From Moringa oleifera (lineage: Eukaryota; Streptophyta; Magnoliopsida; Brassicales; Moringaceae), in the NCBI GenBank assembly GCA_021397835.1, contig JAJFZO010000191.1, positions 997,001 to 1,061,000 on the forward strand: DNA of 64,000 nt, read 5' to 3'. The stretch's first letter is position 1, and every line of letters starts with the position of its first letter. Both the position numbers and the translations under genes were made by a program. Shown here piece by piece: positions 37,571 to 63,834 of the stretch. Under the pieces are notes generated by a model that worked only from the letters and a program-made list of their open reading frames with translations, was not told the DNA's origin and did not search any database.

Positions 37571-38917
37571 TCACATCTCCATATGCCCTTTTCCATTTCC
37601 ATCTTCATCTTCATCTTCTCTAGCATCATCATCAAACTCTGAATCTGACAATCTGTTTGCTTGTTCTTCTCCCTTCCTTTTCCTACCACCTTCCTTTCTA
37701 TCTTCCCCTTTATCTGCAGATAAAGCAACCTTACTTTTATTCCCAATTCCAGGAAGAAGGATCAATTTTCTTTTCTTCTTGGCCTTATTCATAAGATGAA
37801 TATACCTATACCGCATGCCCATCAATGGATGCTTGACCAATAAGAAATCCTTCTTATAAGCCTCCCTAAGCACCACAGTCTGTGTCCTAATCTTATTGGA
37901 AACATAAAAGATCCCTGGGTGATGCGCCAAAGCCTTCTTGAACCTCAGCCCAAACCCCAGATAGTCCCCTAAGCAGAGCAAATTGTCTTGTTCAGTCTTC
38001 TTTGACACTAAGAGCCAAAGCAACTCGTGAAGGACTGCAACTGTCCACTTCTCTGCCTGATCGCTGCTCGGCCCCAAATGGAAGGCATCCTCATAAGGCG
38101 AAACGTAAGGCAAATCTTGCCATTTCTCGACCCAGGACCTTACTTTTTTCTGCAAGTCAAACCCTCTTGGTAAATTCATCGAAAACCTTAAGGGCAACCC
38201 TTTTCTCACGGTCAGACCGTCCATTGCCTCTCTTCTTTCCATTTCTGACACAGCAAGGTCATACCTCCAAGAAACAACCTCTAAACCGAGCGTGTTTTCT
38301 CCACTCCTACAATCTTTAACTTCGCAAACCTGAAAATACTCGGGATAGTCAGCGAGAAGCGAAGTAATGTAATCATGAGGGAGACCCAGATCAAGCCTGA
38401 ACTTATTTATGACATGCAGAGGCAGTTTTGTAGCTCTGGTGAGCATCAGGAGCTTGGCAAGCCTTCTCACAGCGTTGTCCCTATAAGACGGCGAGCTGTG
38501 AACGGCCAACTCTTCTTTGTGGAGGGTGATCGCCTGATGGGTGAGTTTGACGTGGATAGGGAGGGAGAGTCTCGGCTGGAATTGGGAGAAAACGGAGCTG
38601 TACTTCTGGCAGAACTTGGAAGCAGAGGTAGGGAGGTCGAAATAGGGTTTGAGAAGAGAGACGGAAGAGATTGGAGCAGCTTTGGCGGGAGAGGAGAGGA
38701 TTTGGTCCTTAAGAAAGAGAACCTGTTTGAGGTTTTTCTCTCTTTCGACTACGTAATCCAAGTAAGGGTCACGGACCCATTTAACCTTGGCGTCCACGAA
38801 GCTGCGGGACTGGTTCAGCCTGTAGGGAAGCCTGCTGCTCAGTGCAGCCATGGCGCTGAAATGAAATACTGGTACTGCCTGCCTACCTTGTTCAAGCGGT
38901 AGAGAAAGAGATGGCAA
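37571..38917 (-). CDS. WTF9: PORR-domain organelle RNA-splicing factor, WTF9-like
   Basis: This intronless gene has an open frame of 448 residues. A PORR (plant organelle RNA recognition) domain fills most of it. It begins at FVDAKVKWVRDPYLD (about residue 40) and continues through RRLAKLLMLTRATKLPLHVI, LGLPHDYITSLLADYPEYF, a block around EKWTVAVLHELLWLLVSKKT, LGDYLGFGLRFKKALAHHP and HPLMGMRYRYIHLM. The tail is basic then acidic (KKKRK; DDDAREDEDED). The block order matches Arabidopsis WTF9 (At2g39120), which helps splice mitochondrial group II introns in rpl2 and ccmFC. The start is uncertain: a second ATG at 38851 begins MAALSSRLPYRLNQSRSF, a plausible mitochondrial presequence, and may be the true start. 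The WTF9 assignment is by recollection of the family. Confidence 0.9.
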   Translation of the reverse strand: MPSLSLPLEQGRQAVPVFHFSAMAALSSRLPYRLNQSRSFVDAKVKWVRDPYLDYVVEREKNLKQVLFLKDQILSSPAKAAPISSVSLLKPYFDLPTSASKFCQKYSSVFSQFQPRLSLPIHVKLTHQAITLHKEELAVHSSPSYRDNAVRRLAKLLMLTRATKLPLHVINKFRLDLGLPHDYITSLLADYPEYFQVCEVKDCRSGENTLGLEVVSWRYDLAVSEMERREAMDGLTVRKGLPLRFSMNLPRGFDLQKKVRSWVEKWQDLPYVSPYEDAFHLGPSSDQAEKWTVAVLHELLWLLVSKKTEQDNLLCLGDYLGFGLRFKKALAHHPGIFYVSNKIRTQTVVLREAYKKDFLLVKHPLMGMRYRYIHLMNKAKKKRKLILLPGIGNKSKVALSADKGEDRKEGGRKRKGEEQANRLSDSEFDDDAREDEDEDGNGKGHMEM

Positions 38918-40492
38918 AATGGGTTGGACTCAAAAATCCTTCACTGGGCTTTCTATGTGTTTGCTCTTGAATGGAATATTCATCACTGATGTTGGGGGTC
39001 TGTCCATTTACGTTTAAATCATAAAGTTTTGTTGTACATTTCATCATAAGATTTCATTGATTTGTTCATCAATAATAATAAACTAACTTGCTAGTGTAAA
39101 TATTCAAAATCGTCCACAGAGATTCTATCTCCATTTGTATATAATTTTGTTTAATTAAAAAATACATTACCATAATATTTGAAACTACAATTTCATTTTT
39201 TTTCCTTCTCAGTACGGCAATGGATTTCATCATATTTTTCAAAATTTATTAATGAAATTGGATTTGCACTGTTATATATATATAATAAAAAAATTGTATT
39301 TATGTAAATATTAATGGTTTTCATTCACTGTGTGTTGATATCAAAAATCATTATAAAAAAGAACATATCCTATCATTATTAGAGTTTTTTTTTTTTTTTT
39401 TTGTATTTTTATAGTTTTTAAAGAAGCTTGCAATGGAGTCATATACTTCAATAGGTTTATATCCTTTTTAACAGATTTGAAAAAATCATTGATATTTTAA
39501 ATGAATTGTTTTAACATTTAAAACACAAAGTTTCAAGATATCGATTCATGATTTTAACTTAAAATTTTAAAATATGATGATGATTTTGTATATTGGATTT
39601 ATTTTAATTTTTTTGAATAATTTATCTTAAACTGAGTGAGTATATTTTCATTATTATAATAAAATAATAAATTATTAATTTACAATTTTTATTATAAAAT
39701 AAGTCTTTACATGATTAAATTTAAACAAAATTATTTTTTTCATTAGAGAAGACAACTTCATAAAAAAATATTACGATTTCATATGATATTTTTAATAAAT
39801 TTATTCCATGGTAACATTAGTTTGTTGCTTTGTGTGAATGACAATACAAATAGGATACAAGACGATAACCTCCTTTTGCTTTAAATTAATTTAATTACAT
39901 TAAACATTCATATTATTATATTTATATTAAACTAAACAATAATCAGGATCACTTCTAAGCCTATGCATAAAATAAAATGATTATGGATCTTCTAATTTTG
40001 AAACACAAAAAACTATATATATTTATGTGTTTATACAATTTTTTTCAATTTTTTTTTAACTGAAACACATATATGATGTGTTGGGTTTGATTTTGATTTT
40101 TTTTTTCAAACGCAGCTTTCAATCTTCATTTAAATTTTATTCGAACTTACAAATATCAATTTTTTATTTTTCTGAGAATCTCATAATTAAAATGTAATAT
40201 TATTTTTATGGTTAGATCAAAAGCTTCTCATGATCCAAGTCACATATTTATGATAAAATCCCAAGAAGCAAAAAGAGTTACGACATTTAGTGCACTAAAA
40301 TAAGAGGGAAGCCATTAGATTCTCATATATAGGTAAAACAATGGCAATGACAACATTGTTTTTCTTCTGATTTCTGCAAGATCTTGATTGATCAGCATTA
40401 GATTAATTGTTATGCTATCCAAATCAAGACATCTTTATTCATTTAATTTTTTTTTAAAAAAAAAAAAAACAGAAAGAGAAAGAAATAGGTGC
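38918..40492. other. AT-rich intergenic left of the ECA1-like pair
   Basis: About 39000 to 40200 is AT-rich low-complexity DNA with many homopolymer runs. From about 39830 onward it resembles sequence at 42085-42500 and so belongs to the duplicated unit. No gene was recognised. Confidence 0.55.
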
Positions 40493-40786
40493 TTATTCAG
40501 GTCTAGGCGTTGCACAAACTCGTTTTAGGATCTGACCAATAAAAGGTGTGCCGGGAAACATAGCAGGCCAACATTTATCAGCAATGCCAGTGATAGCAGT
40601 GCAACAAGCCTGTTTGAGAGCGGTTATGTCTCCTTGGAGCACTTTCTGAATTGCCTGAATGCAGCCTTCTATACCTTGGAGAGCTTGGAAACAGCCTGTT
40701 GGATCGATTGTTTGAGCATACGAAATAGAAACCCATGTGATCACCAACACGACGAGGAACAACGTTTTCAAGTTCTTTGATGCCAT
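40493..40786 (-). CDS. secreted prolamin-like (ECA1-type) cysteine-rich protein, copy A
   Basis: This is a single-exon gene of 97 residues. Residues 1-24 are a signal peptide (basic start MASKNLK, hydrophobic core, then SYA before Gln25). The mature part has six cysteines at about 32, 42, 61, 62, 72 and 91, including the adjacent CC pair, typical of the prolamin-like family (PF05617) to which EC1/ECA1 gametogenesis-related proteins belong. Several members are secreted by the egg cell or act in reproduction or defence; the role of this copy is unknown. The frame is open upstream to 40858, but the start at 40784-40786 begins the signal peptide directly and aligns with copy B. It is about 89 percent identical to copy B by eye. 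Confidence 0.85.
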   Translation of the reverse strand: MASKNLKTLFLVVLVITWVSISYAQTIDPTGCFQALQGIEGCIQAIQKVLQGDITALKQACCTAITGIADKCWPAMFPGTPFIGQILKRVCATPRPE

Positions 40787-42500
40787 GTTGGGTGCTAGAA
40801 AAGACTGTCTGAGATTTTTCCGATGGAGAGATGGTGTGTCTTGGGAACGAAAGAGCATTGGTATTTATAGAGGCTTTAGAGACAAGATTTTTAGAATAGG
40901 GAATGTTCATAAATGGGTTGGAGACATATTTCATTTCCATTTGGGGTAGGATGTAAATCTCAGCGTGATAGACATATGACCATACGTCTTCTTTTTTACC
41001 TTTTATGCCCATTTTGACCTCTTGTATTAAGAAGGAAAGATAAAGATGTTAGTCCACTGTGAATAAAATAGTGGATTACTGCCAAACAAGAGGTCAAAAA
41101 TTATATTTTTTGTTGATATTATTTTTACTGAATTTTTATGAAAAAATAATTTTTATAATTTATTATATTAATATAAGAAAATAAAATTATTTTATTAAAA
41201 TTTCACGTATTTATCTTTAAAAAAATTGATAAATATCAAATTAGTATACGATATTAATTCATCAATAATTATACTCATAAATATATTATAAATGCAATTT
41301 GTATAGGCTAATAACATTCACAATTTAAGAAATGTTTAACTTTTTATTTATTTTTAAATACTTTTTATGTGAATCAGTAAATTGGTTCCAAACATTGTGG
41401 CATTCCCATAGTTAGAAATTAAATTTTAAAATTAATTACATTAATGATACTTTTTTTTTTTATGATCTCAAATTTGAAATCTAAAAAAAATATGTATATT
41501 TATTTAAAATTTATATTTTTATTAAATTTTAAATATGAAACTTTTATTTATAATTTTTATTTATAATAAAATTTTGCAGATATGCTTGCTATGCATATGA
41601 CTTTTATTTGTTCAATCAATTTAACATCTCATTAAACACTATCAAAATAAATAAAATATTTTTATTTTATTTAAATATTTAAATATTATATATATTTTTT
41701 AAGTATAAAATAAAAAAATATTTTATCTATTTTAATAATATTTTAAAAAATATTAAAATAATTATATAAGTTAAAGTGATATCCACATCGTGTGTGTTAT
41801 CAAATCATTACTGTTAACAAAAAATTATAAAAAAATTTTAAAATAAAAATCTGTCGAGAACGTAAATCTTAAATAAATATAATTTTTTTAAAAAATTTTA
41901 ATTTAAAATTATAAATAAAATACAGATTTTTTTATATAATTAACTTTAAATTTTGAAACTTAACATAATTTGATTAAGTTCTTTAAACTGTATTATGAGT
42001 ATTTAAATTTATTTTTATTTGCAATAAAATTATTCATTTTAATGATTGTCTGTTGTTTTTTATTGATGATAACATTGATCAAACATAACAATAGATATAA
42101 AACTAAATAAGATACAAGATAATAAGCTCGTTTTAGGTTGAATTAAACTAATTACATTAAACATTCCTATAATGTCCCGTATCAACTCATTTGCACTAAA
42201 CTAAATAATAATTAAGGTCGGCTTTGGGCCTAAGCATTAGGTGCAATGGCCATGAGCTTCCTAGACTTGGAGCCAAAAAAGTATATATATTCATAATATT
42301 TATATAATTTTATTAACCTCATAGCATTTAGTGCTTTAACAGGGAAGCCATTAGATACCCATGCGCAAAACAACCATAAAAACATTAATTTTCTTCTAAT
42401 TCCTCTAAGATCTTGACTGATCAGCATTACATTAATCATGATATTATCTAATTAAGACATCTTTATTCATCTAAATAAAAAAAAAAAAAAAAACTAGTGC
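40787..42500. other. spacer between the two ECA1-like copies
   Basis: 40787-41065 is the promoter and leader of copy A and is similar to 42795-43085. 41095-42080 is extremely AT-rich with no recognisable gene. 42085-42500 is the 3' flank of copy B. Confidence 0.6.
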
Positions 42501-42794
42501 CTATTCAGGTCTAGGCGTTGCACAAGCTTGTTTTAAGATTTGATCAATAAAGGGTTTGGTGGGAAACATAGTAGGCCAGCATTTATCAGAAATGCCAATG
42601 ATAGCAGTGCAACAGGCTTGTTTGAGAGCCGTTAGATCTCCTTGGAGTACTTTCTGAATTGCCTGAATGCAACCCTCCACACCCTGGAGAGCTTGGAAGC
42701 AACCTGTTGGATCAATTGTCTGAGCAAACGAAATAGAAACCGATGTGATCACCAATACGAAAAAGAACAATGTTTTCAAGTTCTTAGATGCCAT
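42501..42794 (-). CDS. secreted prolamin-like (ECA1-type) cysteine-rich protein, copy B
   Basis: This is a single exon of 97 residues, the tandem duplicate of the gene at 40493. The signal peptide ends SFA before QTIDPTGC, and all six cysteines are in the same places. Differences from copy A are few and mostly conservative (IEGC/VEGC, ITAL/LTAL, KRVC/KQAC). The C-terminal TPRPE is unchanged. Both copies have intact frames, so there is no sign that either has become a pseudogene. The shared 5' flank suggests both inherited the same promoter. Confidence 0.85.
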   Translation of the reverse strand: MASKNLKTLFFFVLVITSVSISFAQTIDPTGCFQALQGVEGCIQAIQKVLQGDLTALKQACCTAIIGISDKCWPTMFPTKPFIDQILKQACATPRPE

Positions 42795-43083
42795 CTTGGA
42801 TGATGGAAAAGGTTGTCTAAGGTTTTTCTAACGGAGAGATGGTTTGTTTTGGGAGTGAAAAAGCATAGGTGTTTATACTGGCTCCAAACAAGATTATTAG
42901 AACAAAGAATATCCATAAATGGGATAGATATATTTCGTTTCCATTTGAGGTAAGATGTAAATCTCAGCATGGTGTGCGTGGAGCATACATGACCACATGT
43001 TTTCTTCTTACCTTTTGTGCCATTTTGACCTCTTGCATTAATAAGCAAAGATAAAGATGCTAGTCCATTCTAAATAAAATGGT

Positions 43084-43600
43084 AGCTAAGCGAAGGTAGT
43101 CACGATTTTAATTTGAATTGTCAATTTAAAATTTAATATAAAAATAAATCAAAATTTAAACAGTTAAATTTTGATTTTGATTAAAATTTAATTTAAAAAC
43201 GGTTCAAATTTTAATTTAAATTTCTATTCATAGATAATTTAGGTTCAAATTTAGTTTAAGTTCGGTTCAAGTTTATTCAAATTTGATTCAAATTAAGTTT
43301 AAAATTAATTTAAAATAAGTTTATTTTATTTTTATATTTTAATAAAAATAAAGTAACCAAATATTCATCACACTTTTATTAATATATATATATATATTAA
43401 ATTATTTTTATATATTTTTAATTAATTTAATTAAAAATAAAATCAAAATCATTGATTTTGAACGTTAATTTTGATTTCAGTTTAAAATTTTTATAAATAA
43501 TAACTAAATCAAAATTATTATAAACGATTCGATTCAAATTGTAATAATTACGATTTTATTCAAACTAATAAACTGAAACGTGATCACCATTACCTACAAG
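43084..43600. mobile_element. possible degenerate non-autonomous DNA element, AT-rich
   Basis: This 500-base block is built of imperfect AAATTTGAATT-like motifs. Its left end reads GGTAGTCACGATTTTAATTT, and the reverse complement of its right end reads GGTGATCACGTTTCAGTTT, so the ends form a weak inverted repeat. There is no coding capacity. It might equally be simple low-complexity expansion. Confidence 0.3.
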
Positions 43601-44368
43601 CCAAGAAAAAAAAATTTTAGATTTTATTTTTACTATTTTTATAATTTTTTATAATAAATAAATAAATTTAATTATATATTTTTTAAAATTTTGTATAGTA
43701 TTTACTTAAGAAATTAAAAATATTCACAAATTTGTTGCAAAATGCAACTTTTGTGGGAAAATAGAACTGATTTAAGGATTATTTAAAAAAATTTAAGTAT
43801 TTTTATAAAAATAAAAAAATTATTCAAATATTATAATATCTTTTTATGAAATAATTTTTTTAATTTATAAAATTTTAAATTTTACTATATTGATAAAATA
43901 AATAAATTATTTTATTAAATTAAAAAGTACAAAATTTCTTCAACCAGCAAAGATCAAATCATATCCTTAAAAAATCCTTATTTTTTCTTTATGTTGATAA
44001 CTTACTGAACAATATCAATGTTACCTTAAACAATTAATGCACCACAGTGCAGAAACCAATTGGTAATCCAGACAAATTGGCATGCTTTTTTCATCTGACA
44101 AATCCATTGAAGGGCTGGCCAGCATAATGCCAAAATGCCACCAGAGTAATTTTATGACTGAAACTAAGAAAGAAATCATTTTGCTACAGTAAAAAAGCAT
44201 AAAAACTTAGTTTGGGGAACTATTGTCGGAAGCAGGACTAGAGTACAGTGCAGTGAGGGTACATAATCCAAACACCCATGGAAGATAAGGGAGACCCAAC
44301 TAAATATCCAAAATTACGGATTAATGAGCTCCAACTCCTGGATGCTGGCTGCTGGAATTCAATATCAT
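43601..44368. other. AT-rich intergenic and CCDC47-like 3' region
   Basis: 43600-43980 is AT-rich low-complexity DNA. 43980-44368 probably contains the 3' UTR of the CCDC47-like gene. No other feature is seen. Confidence 0.5.
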
Positions 44369-47300
44369 CTAGTGAGCCCGTGTCATCTTTACTTTTGGCA
44401 TTGCCTTTTTCATTTGTCGTGCGCGCTCTTTTGCCTCTTTCTTGCGGATAGCCTCTGCACTCAGCTTCGCCTCTGCCTCCTCCAGCATCTTCTTCCTGTC
44501 TGCTTTTTTTTTCTGCAATGCTTCTTGTCTGGCATTTTGAAGTTCTCTATATGCTTCTTGAGCCGCCTTCACTCTTGCTGCCTCGGTTTTAGATCGAGCC
44601 TGTGATTGCACAAGTCAAAGTTTGTTAACACAATGATAGTTTGAATAAAGTGAACGGCTAATTTTCAATGGAAACTAAAAATATTTTAAAGTACCTGGGT
44701 GCTGAGCTTGTATCGCCCAATTAAATCAATGTAATAGGGCACGAGAGTCACCAATCGAGTCATATCAGCCATGTGGTTCTCGTCAGGGAGGGCAAATTTA
44801 AAGAGTAGCATTTTCTTGTGTGTGCCTGGGTGTTGGTCAGAGAAATGCATTGAAATGAAGCCCTTTCCATATTTCTCAAAAGCTTTGTCACCAAAAACCT
44901 GCAGAAGAAAATCACAGTTTATAGAAACTGCAAAGTTGCTGGAGGACAGAGTCTTCCAGTTTATGCAACAACCACTTATTTCATGCACAAATTATGATGA
45001 ATTAGATGTCAATTAATCAAAGATATGATGTGTATCTAACCTAGCAACACATCTTTAAATAAATGCTAGGAGAGTAGTAAACCATATTAAGCACCAATTA
45101 GGGATAAATAAAGCTTAGAATACAAGAGATGGGTAACAGGGTAAGTATTAATACAAAGAACAAAGAAAATACAACAGAAGAAAGTAAGCAACTTTGCAGC
45201 AGTAGAGATTTTCTCTAATGTAAATGCAGTACTACTAATAATCTGTTGTGTACATATAATACAAGACAATTCTCTCTCCAATGTTTCATCAACATTAGAT
45301 TCCTCTAAAGACTTGCACACATAAGTCTGTCAGTTGCATAAGTACCAGTTTAGAGAAGGAATGTCCTAAATCAAAAATTGAAACTTGAATATCTCACAAA
45401 AATTCATAATGTGCAACAGTGAGAAATTGCTACAGAGGTGAAAATTCAGAGCAAAATGTTCATAGGAAAAGGCTTTGTTCCTTTGTTTCATAATAAATCA
45501 TAACAACATGCAATGAACCAGAGCAATAACCAGATCTAACAGAAGAGCTCCCACATCATTTCAAATGTGTCCCAATAAATGAGTAGCTAGGACTTTAAAC
45601 ACTAATTAACTGAAAAAAAAATAATAAAACCCAAATGTTGAACTAGAAAATTAATAATTGGTTCAACAAACTCTTACAATCCAATATGCTCCAGAAGTTG
45701 AGCCAGTCCTGCAAACTAATCTAAACAGTTACTTCGATTCCAAAAAGGATGATACATGGGCAGTAACCAGGAATGTACAGAAAATTTCAGGCCATTTAGC
45801 ACATGACACCTATGTCCGTGTCCATATATCCTAGGAGTGACAATATCTTTCCTTTTAATATCTTACTTGCTAATGATGCATCCACTGCAAGATGCAAAAT
45901 GAACAAATAAAGAAGTCCACTGCACTAAGAAGAGAGCACAATCAACAAACAAATTACATTTTGCTTTCCTTTCCTTGCAAACATTCCAACTACAATGAGA
46001 CTGTGGCTCAGCAAGCAGTCTTGAGACAAACTTCTCTGCTAGATCTACATAGTCCTAATTCACTAATACACAGTTAAAAAAAAAAACTTTCATTCATGGT
46101 TCTGAATGTGATTGGAGGACCAACAGCTCAATTGTTGCTGAGATAATGGAGTCTACTTCTCTTTCAAACAAAACCAACACACCTTACATGGACATCACAC
46201 CATAACACTAGCAATCAACTAGAAAGAACATTTGTTCCCCCCATCATGCGAACTTCATAGTAAATAAAACTACCAACAAATGAAGCACCCACTTAGAAGC
46301 AACATCCATTAAGAGCCAACAGTCTAACTCTGTGCTCCCTTCTAAACTAACAGCACACTGTCATCTTCACAACCATTAAATAAACAGCTAAGAGCTTCCT
46401 CCTTGTAGGCCCTTTAGTCTAAATCCAGATTACTGGCCATGCTTCTCTTTGCTCCTCATATATCACAGTACTGCCACAAACCAAATCACTGTTTAACACT
46501 CCATTACTGATATATATATCTGTCTCTGTGTGTGTGTGTGTGTGTTTATAATTTACAAATTCTCAGCACAGACAAAACCTAGCCCTTTTCCCATGGATAC
46601 AAGTTTAGGTTAGCCAACCTAAATAGAGATGAAATAACAAAACTAATAAAATTGTCACAGAAGACTTGAAGACTTTGAACTTCATCTTCTAACCGAGAAG
46701 AGGTAGTAAAGCATCACAAGCTACATAACAGCATCACTCACATCAACATCAAAATCAAAGATGCATTCTTTTTACCTGATCAAGAACAGCCTCTGTGATC
46801 AAATCCCCTGCAACCTCCTTTGATTCCGTGATTACTGCCAGTTCCTCAGCCACCCACTTCCTCCCGCTGGGTGAAGGCATCAACCCAGCGAACCTCTGCA
46901 AGTCCCTCAACTCCTTCTGCATTCCTTTAGCTGCCTTCTTCTTGGCCAATGCAAAAACCACGTGATCCACGGCATCTTCGTTCATATAAACCTCAAAACT
47001 GATTTCGTCTTTGCAAGGCACCACCAAATTGTACAGCGTCGATACCAAATCGTGCCTGCTTTTGAGCTCCATGGTGGCCAACAGCCCCTGGCAGTACCTA
47101 CGCCCACTTGCGTAGAATTTGAACACGTTTTGCCCTTCTTTCAACAACAAGGGCGAGTCTTCTCCTTCCCCAACGCCCAACAAGCTAAAATTTTTTTCAA
47201 ATATTGAATCCTTGGTGGCAAATTTCGCGGCCCAAGCCAAAGCAAGGTTCTCGTTTTCGCGTTTTCCGGTGAAGTAATTGATAACGAAGACGATTAAGAA

Positions 47301-47786
47301 AGATCCGCAAAGGATTTCCACGGTGAAGGATTTCTTAGAAACAGCGGCGCTTTGGGGTTTCGCAGTCGTTTTGGGATCTGAGTCCTGAGGATCGGCGGGG
47401 GTGGCATTCTCGGTGACTTTGGGGGATTCAAAGGGCGGTACTTCGACGGGCAAACCTTCGAACTCATCTTCGTCCCAGTAATCAAAGGAGGCCGACGAGG
47501 GTTTTGGAGGATCTGATTGAGCTGTTGGCGATGACGAGGAATCAGGGTTCGGATCGGGGTCTGGAGACGATGGATTAGGATCTAAAATTGGTGATTCGGA
47601 CTGCGTCACGGGAGGAGATCGGAGCGAGTGGTGGAGGTCTAAGGTTTCATCAAAAGCGTCGTCTTCTTCTGCGTCGAATCCTTCAAAGTGAGAATCGGCG
47701 AGAACATGAGATAGAGGAAGCCGGGAGACAAGAGAGAGGAGATAGATTACAGAGAGCAAGTAGAACAGAGTGTTGAGAGTACTCAT
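44369..47786 (-). CDS. CCDC47/PAT-complex subunit homologue (DUF1682)
   Basis: Three exons on the minus strand (47786-46776, 44898-44695, 44599-44369) give 481 residues, close to the length of the Arabidopsis homologue At5g49945. The order is a signal peptide (about 1-30), an acidic Pro/Ser/Asp-rich lumenal stretch containing FDYWDEDEFEGLP, one membrane segment at about 153-173, and a globular cytosolic region with FYASGRRYCQGLLATMELKS and RFAGLMPSPSGRKWV. Exon 2 encodes GDKAFEKYGKGFISMHFSDQ, and the C-terminus is a highly charged, Ala/Lys/Glu-rich coiled coil ending KKAMPKVKMTRAH. CCDC47 works with Asterix in the ER PAT complex that guards nascent multipass membrane proteins; the plant role is inferred. 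The first intron is about 1.9 kb and shows no other gene. Confidence 0.88.
46527..46545. repeat. (GT)n microsatellite
   Basis: A short (GT)n tract lies in the first intron of the CCDC47-like gene. Confidence 0.9.
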
Positions 47787-49566
47787 TGCTCAGGATTTAC
47801 GGACTGCTCTTCAGAGAGAGAAAGGATGAAGAAGGTATCAAGGTTGCACATGCAACCACAGACGTAAGCTCTTTAATGTAAAACCCCCACCGGAATTTAC
47901 TGACGTATCAGTGATCATAGATGGGCCTCAGCTGGAACATAGCCCACACCATCTTGAACCGGAGTGAAAGGATTTAAATTTTGAAAAATATCTCTTAAAT
48001 TGAATATTATCTAATAAAAAAGGTCAAACGCTCATAATAAAATATTTTTTAAATTTTTAAATATTAAAAACATTTTTCTAAAAATTTTATGATAAATAAT
48101 TCATGAATAAATAATAATTTCAATTATAATAATATTAATTTAATATAAAATTATTTTTTACATATTTTTAATATAAAAATAAGTTCAATTTTTTAATAAT
48201 AAGTTAAACCAAAAATTAATTTAATTATTTTATATGAATCAAGATACAATATGAAGTGTAAAATAAACATTAAAGTTTTTTAAGATTTAAAATAACATAT
48301 ATACCTTTTTCTTAAGCTAATCAAACAAATTAACATTTATCAGAAAAAATTAAACCTACAGACTATAAGAACCTAAAGGCGACCAAAAAATTTATTAATT
48401 TATTTTATTATATTAAAATAAATGAAAACATAATTATTTTATTAAATTATTACATATCCAACATCTCTTTAAAAAAAAATCAACATAATTTTCATAGAAA
48501 AGAAGAAGATTTAACACTTGTTAACCATTGTAAATCTATTAATTACATGTTTCTTATTGTTAAAGTTGAGCTTGCATTCCTTTAACATCCATGGTATCTT
48601 GAGATTAACCTGAAACAAATTTGTCATGCCTAACCAAGCCATTTGCCATCCTTTTAATTTTTCTAAGCCCAGTAAGAAAGAAACTAGCGAACATCCCCTG
48701 CTTGCAAATGAATTGAAAAATATCAGTCCCAGCAATTAATATATTAAACTCTTATCCATATTTTTGATGGAATAAGTTAAAAACCACCAATGCCTACTCA
48801 TTTCTGGAACTTGACCGGCTCAAGATCAAGTACTTGAGAGTATATCCATGGAGGAAGAGCTCGGGTAATATACTTGTACAGGAAATCCTCCATCACCATG
48901 CAAGAAGCTAAACCAACGAGTAGCTTTCTGTGTCTCATCTAATCCAAATCACCACACATGACCATCGAAAAGATTGAATTGCCTGAGACCTCTATACAAA
49001 TTGATTGACCACTAGAAAATTCCAGCCCCGGCCGACCCTCTCAGCTCACTTAGAAGTTGGTGCCTTCCAGAAGCAATGGTGTGAAGGGGATTCTGCTCCT
49101 TGCTTGCTCTCCAGCAAGAGCAATAAGATCAGCACAACAGCTCTCTTCTCAAGCACATTATATCAATCTGAGTCTGAATGTCAACAACTTGATATCTACT
49201 AATCCAGAGAATCCCCACAGAATAAATTTTAATTCCAGCCAGGTTCCTCAAATAGAGATAAAAGGAAGTACATTCATAAGAATGCCACCTGCTCGAGGAA
49301 GACATTGATCACTTCATTAGATTAAATAGTGAGCAGACCTTGAATGGAGTTATGCAGTTAGTTGCCACTCGTGAATGATGAATTACCTCATAAAAAGTTG
49401 GGTAAGTTACAAACAGTTTCAGCCAGTTAGCAATTCTGGTGCTCACAGCCTACATATCACGAAGAAAAAAAAAAGTTGTCATGAAAAATAGGCATGCTCT
49501 TGTGAATATATCTTCACTGATCATAATTTAAGCAAATAAAAGCCCCCAAACCTTAGTGATCCTTGA
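47787..49566. other. intergenic between the CCDC47-like and helicase genes
   Basis: 47787-47950 is the promoter and leader of the CCDC47-like gene. 47960-48490 is AT-rich low-complexity DNA. 48500-49566 is more balanced and probably includes the 3' UTR of the helicase. Open frames there (48735-48511 on -, 49005-49308 on +) resemble nothing known. Confidence 0.5.
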
Positions 49567-63770
<14,204 letters not shown>

Positions 63771-63834
63771 CTGCAGAAAAAAGAAACAAAAAATCAGATA
63801 AAGACATAACGTTAATAGTAAGAAAGTAAAAGAA

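Larger units (their letters stand above)
39830..43085. repeat. tandem duplication containing two ECA1-like genes
   Basis: Unit A (about 39830-41065) and unit B (about 42085-43085) are homologous along their length. The 3' flanks share GATCTTGA(T/C)TGATCAGCATTA and AAGACATCTTTATTCAT, the coding regions are nearly identical, and the 5' flanks share CATTTTGACCTCTTG and an AAAGATAAAGATG motif. About 1 kb of AT-rich spacer (41095-42080) separates them. Unit boundaries are by eye. Confidence 0.75.

Noticed and set aside
38002..38902. Plus-strand frames opposite the PORR gene
   Set aside because: The minus-strand product is a full, conserved PORR protein; the opposite frames show no motifs.
48511..48735. 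74-codon minus-strand frame downstream of the helicase stop
   Set aside because: No family resemblance; more likely 3' UTR or spacer of the helicase gene.
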